Positions 17,520 to 20,919 of a DNA stretch of 20,919 nt are shown here, one piece after another. This stretch comes from Basidiobolus ranarum (taxonomy: Eukaryota; Basidiobolomycota; Basidiobolomycetes; Basidiobolales), in assembly GCA_040143965.1 (NCBI GenBank), contig JASJQH010007093.1, positions 1 through 20,919 on the forward strand, read 5' to 3'. The position numbers and the translations under genes are program-made. The first letter of the stretch is position 1. Each line of letters starts with the position of its first letter. The notes below the pieces were generated by a model. That model was not told the origin of the DNA and did not search any database. It worked only from the letters and a program-made list of their open reading frames with translations.

Positions 17520-18045
17520 TTAAGCCTAACCTAAAAACCTATAGAGTCATATAGAGCTTAGTATCTATTTATTTCATATTTCACTAAGATATTATCAAAT
17601 ATTCTCCATTGGCAGTTACTTGGAATATTTTACCAACTTAGAGGCTCATAGATATACAGATTTGTCAAACTTGTGCTAGAAGCACCAGACTTTGCACAAA
17701 TACTCCTGGTGTTAAAGTATTCTGGGAGCCAGTTAGAAGTGGCTTGGAGAACTAGACGGATTGTTGTTTTCAATTTTCAATTTATTCAGTAGCAAGTTGA
17801 CATTTATAATTTATCAGGATGTAAGCAGACTAACATGTAGGATTTGTTACAAGAGATCTCAAGTGCATGCATGCAATGTTTTGGGCTTCTAACACAAGCT
17901 TAAAAAGTATCTTTTATCTGAGAACCTCTAAGTTAGTAAAATATCCCAAGTAAATTCCAATTCAGAATGAGGGGTGGTATCTTAATAAAGTACAAGATAA
18001 CTGAATAATAAGTTATATATGACTATTTTGGTGCTAAGGTAATGC
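17520..18045. repeat. Old long inverted repeat (foldback/MITE-like), arms about 190 bp
   Basis: The reverse complement of about 17856-18045 aligns with 17520-17711 almost without gaps. The best segments are 17616-17683 against 17953-17884 (ACTTAGAGG, CTTGTG.TAGAAGC) and 17546-17553 against 18023-18016 (GTCATATA). Hand alignment gives roughly 65-75% identity, so the structure is old. The spacer is about 145 bp and non-coding. It could be a degenerate MITE/foldback element or two inverted copies of one repeat; target-site duplications could not be fixed. Confidence 0.6.
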
Positions 18046-18338
18046 TGATTCTAACACTCTCTCCTAACTCATTAGTCATATAAACAAATTCTAAGGAAGA
18101 TCTATATATATTTATCATCAGAGCATGAGACAGCAGCTCTGAAATTCAGAATCTTTTGGTTTGCTGGCATTCCTATGCAATCTCTACTTTCATGTGCCCA
18201 AGCAATTTTGGGTCATTATGTAGGCTTAATGGTCTTACACATATTCTGCTCTGCTAGATTGTCATGGTGAAATTCATATATATGGTGTAGGATTGATTGA
18301 AATCCCATATGAGAATGGATGGAGGGAGCAGCATGTTG

Positions 18339-18981
18339 CTACAGGTCAAGTACAGCATTTGGAAGGTCTTGGATCATACTTGAGTGACTCTCTAACTGTT
18401 GACTAGTTGCTTCTGCATGCTGGATTGATTGCAATATTGCTGCATTATTACTTGTCATGTCTTGTATAGCAACATTGTAGTTTTTACTTACAATTGCATA
18501 CATATCATTTTGGTATTCTGCCTGAGATTCCCTGGCTGTAATGGTTCTATCAAAGTTGTCTGTGGAGGGGTGTTTGGTGGTTGGCAGAGTAGGCATTTTG
18601 GAAGTTGCTGGTCTTGATGGTGTTTCTGTTGAACTTTGCTCAACAATTGATTTACTATGCAACTGGGAGATTGTAATCTCTTCACCTGTACTATTGCTAG
18701 AAAGGAACACATCTAGTAATTTAATTAATGCTCCCATTGTTACTTGAGTTAGTTCCTGGCATGTTAATACCTTCCAAAGTGGATATTGGATTGCTAGACT
18801 ACTCATCAATTGAGTCTCCTGTTCTTGCTGGCTGTTTTCCTTTCCTTCCTGCAGGCTTTTGCTTGAAAGCCAATTTTGATTTAAATTTGAAAACTTTTTC
18901 AATGACATTGGAATATTCAGATGATAAACTTTGTGCATTGAAATTGCTTAGAAACAAAATATGATTAACTAAAATTGACAT
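18339..18981 (-). pseudogene. Coding-like remnant, probably frameshifted (unrecognised protein)
   Basis: Two overlapping minus-strand frames look coding. The upstream frame (18981-18799) has a basic stretch (FKFKSKLAFKQKPAGRKGKQ) and stops at 18799. The other (18938-18339, 199 codons) stays open to 18339. Its downstream part is Ser/Thr/Gln-rich with a probable coiled coil near the end (NNAAILQSIQHAEATSQQLE). The switch of coding character between frames around 18800-18840 suggests a one-base indel in a former longer gene. An intact 199-aa protein from the ATG at 18938 is also possible; a stop lies four codons upstream of that ATG. I recognise no family. The location among repeats favours a transposable-element-derived gene. 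Confidence 0.45.
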
Positions 18982-19068
18982 CCATTACCTGAAATATCTT
19001 GCAAATTCCCTAATGACTCATTTGTGACACTATCTCAGAAGCAGCCAATGGTATTGATGGGATATACC

Positions 19069-19310
19069 TCAAATATCACCCTTACATAGTGGGTTTTCTT
19101 TTTCTACAATATCCTCCTCATGCTGTGACACAAGTTGATTGGCAATGGTTCCTTGCCACAGAACTGGTACAATTGGATTACACTTATTAATTGTATGCCT
19201 TGTAAACATTCAGTAATTGAACTACCTTCATGTCCTAATGGCTGTTTGGCTTTCACCAGTGATATGGCAAACCTGAAGTCATGTACTGTTTGCACAGAAT
19301 AGCCAATCAC
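19069..19310 (-). pseudogene. Second coding-like minus-strand remnant, upstream of the 18.3-19.0 kb remnant
   Basis: On the minus strand, the frame beginning at 19310 (SVQTVHDFRFAISLVKAKQP) looks coding for about 40 residues. From about 19200 another frame (containing IVPVLWQGTIANQLVSQHEE) looks better and stops at 19069. This again suggests a frameshift. It has the same orientation as the remnant at 18339-18981, so both may come from one decayed gene or element with stop-containing DNA between them. No family is recognised. Confidence 0.35.
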
Positions 19311-19915
19311 TGAATCAGGTAAATATCATACATATTTGGCATACATACTATTGATTTCTAGTCTTAAGGTTTGATGAAATCATCAAAATATAGATTTTTG
19401 ATCAGGTATCAAAGAACTCACCATAAAGCTGATGGTATTACCAGTATACTTTGTGGATATTACAGCCACAATCTGAGCAGTCAAAGTGTTGTGCACCAAT
19501 ATACAAGGTTGTTTAACTTATGCCATATGTATACAACCTGCATGAATATCTGTTTAGTTTAGCATCATTGCTTTCTAGTCACCTGACCTTATCCAGTGAC
19601 TCTATCATGTGACTTATCATATGAATAACTAGCTATTCTCTTAACCTTCTATCAGATTGTATGACCAATCACATGATCATTATCCAATTGGTATTAACCT
19701 CTGAGTTGTTGAAGTATATTGTCTTTATCATATTTGTTATCTCTATCTTTATACACCTAACTATTTCATATATCACATATAAGTTAGTCAACATTACTTA
19801 GTCAAATATCACTTATCTGAAAACCGGAACATTTGTTATATATATGTGAATAATGTGAGAATTAGCAATTCCATATTGGAAATTTCAAACTCATCCAAAT
19901 TGCCCCAAAGATAGC
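19311..19915. other. AT-rich non-coding stretch
   Basis: No gene supported. The part 19575-19690 has several CATGTGA/CACATGA/CATATGA-type half-palindromes. They resemble the binding-site-rich ends of some retroelements, but no element boundary can be drawn. Confidence 0.4.
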
Positions 19916-20101
19916 TCATTTTACTCCCACAGATGTTCTGAACACAACACCAGTGTTAGTTTTCTGTATTTCCACCAAAATGTATAAATGCTTTATTTCT
20001 GGACAATAAATAATTATCTTACAAAGCAATTCACAACTCACTTTTCTAAAGTTCCTCCAAACAGCCCATATTTTCCCAATATGAGTTATCTGCTCAGACA
20101 C
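19916..20101 (-). pseudogene. Small ORF covering the left inverted-repeat arm, probable transposable-element fragment
   Basis: A 61-codon minus-strand frame, including HIGKIWAVWRNFRKVSCELL and CPEIKHLYILVEIQ, ends at 19916. The same segment occurs in inverted orientation at 20812-20919 with a one-base insertion and stops. Protein-like composition in one copy and decay in the other suggest a repeated element's coding region. I do not recognise the family. Confidence 0.4.
19975..20081. repeat. Left arm of a well-conserved inverted repeat
   Basis: Reads CCAAAATGTATAAATGCT at its outer end and ends with CATATTTTCCCAATA. Its reverse complement is found at 20812-20919 with only about six substitutions and one single-base indel over about 107 bp. 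Confidence 0.92.
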
Positions 20102-20811
20102 AAGTCAATATGAGTCACAAGAAATATAACCAATGATCTTTCACTGCCAAGACTTCAACTGTTGCATGACTCACTTATCTATCTATCCATCTATCTAATC
20201 AGATTGTGTTTTATCAGAATTAGTCATATATTATTTTTGTGCTGACTAATTCACCTAGCTATCAAAAAGTATAAATAAAGCTAACTGAACCTTTTGGTTT
20301 AGTGTGTCTTTGCAAATATGGGATCTCAGCACTTCTCAGTGTTTCTCAACAAATTCAATATTCCTCTCTCATTTCTATACAAGCCCAGTATCAACTAGCA
20401 TCTACAGTACACAAAGCCTAGCTGCCTAGCAAACCTACTCTCTACCATAACATAGCAACCCATTGCTATTCCCAAGACATGCATTAGTTAGATCTGCTCT
20501 GCTAATATATCCTGCTTAAACAGTTCTAAGATTCTGCACTTAACTGTTTCTTTGGTCCAGCAAAGCTCAAGACTTTCAATCTACTTTTGTCTTGAATACA
20601 ACACAAGGTTTCTTTGAGAGCACAAATATGTTAAACCCTAGCAAAAATAAAATTGATTTGATCCAGATCAGATCCACCCTCCTGAATTGCAAAACCATCA
20701 GAGAACTGTAACAATATTGGTGGCTTGCATTCTGCCAGGGATTTTGATGTTATGATAGTAGTTTCTTGATGGTCTGTTGATGGTGTTCATACATGTTAAA
20801 ATATTGGCCCT
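20102..20811. other. Spacer between inverted-repeat arms
   Basis: About 700 bp with no supported gene. It contains a TATC-type microsatellite (20175-20196) and a TATAAATA box (20270-20277) followed by C/A-rich leader-like DNA, features also seen in LTR promoters. No matching second LTR or primer-binding site could be identified. Confidence 0.4.
20175..20196. repeat. TATC microsatellite
   Basis: About five TATC/CATC units in a row. Confidence 0.8.
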
Positions 20812-20919
20812 TATTGGGAAAATATGGGCTGTTTGGAGGAACTTTAGAAAAGTGGAGTTGTGAATAGCTTTGTGAGATAATTATTTATTGACCAGAAATT
20901 AAGCATTTATACATTTTGG
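20812..20919. repeat. Right arm of the inverted repeat, reaching the window edge
   Basis: Begins TATTGGGAAAATATGGGCTG and ends at the last base of the window with ACATTTTGG. It is the reverse complement of 19975-20081. Because it still matches at the window edge, the arm may continue outside. Confidence 0.92.

Noticed and set aside
20150-20700. Possible LTR (TATAAATA box followed by C/A-rich leader)
   Set aside because: No second copy, no TG...CA ends with a target duplication and no primer-binding site could be identified in the window.
1-20919. CRISPR arrays, bacterial operons, Shine-Dalgarno sites, prophage or plasmid features
   Set aside because: The spliced eukaryotic gene structure throughout rules out a prokaryotic reading, and no regularly spaced direct-repeat array is present.

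Overview
The window reads as nuclear DNA of a filamentous fungus. Genes carry many short introns (mostly 57-75 nt) with GT...AG ends and CTAAC/CTAAT-like branch sites. Gene content is eukaryotic: an ABCG half-transporter, CTP synthase, a nuclear-encoded mitochondrial bS21 protein, a fungal WHI2-type protein and mitochondrial catabolic enzymes. The RFTS-BAH-BAH DNA methyltransferase and the AT-rich repetitive flank would fit an early-diverging (Mucoromycota/Glomeromycotina-like) or basidiomycete-like lineage, but I cannot fix the phylum from sequence alone. All exon models were built by eye, using splice signals, reading phase and family conservation.

Left part (1-5227): the 3' two exons of an ABCG transporter (+) converge on a complete two-exon CTP synthase gene (-). 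These are followed by a tRNA-Arg(CCT) (-) and a two-exon mitochondrial ribosomal protein bS21m gene (+).

Centre (5990-10810): a 23-exon gene for a DNMT1-type cytosine-5 DNA methyltransferase, modelled at 1091 aa, with an RFTS domain, two BAH domains and a complete catalytic domain. It appears as many fragmentary ORFs. Splicing them joins all motifs in one frame, and the total coding length is divisible by three.

Right-centre (11554-16386): an intronless WHI2-like BTB-fold gene (-) is divergent from a five-exon mitochondrial short-chain enoyl-CoA hydratase (+). A 3-hydroxyisobutyrate dehydrogenase (+) follows; its reading frame requires a 5-nt microexon. The two enzymes act at separate steps of mitochondrial valine degradation. 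WHI2 in yeast is tied to leucine-responsive TORC1 control, so the trio may share a branched-chain amino-acid theme (inference).

Right end (16387-20919): about 4.5 kb of AT-rich DNA with no intact recognisable host gene. It holds an old, diverged long inverted repeat (about 17520-18045), frameshifted coding-like remnants on the minus strand (18339-19310) and a second, much better preserved inverted repeat (19975-20081 against 20812-20919). One arm of the latter is still open as part of a small minus-strand ORF. This looks like a decayed transposable-element compartment beside the gene-rich block.
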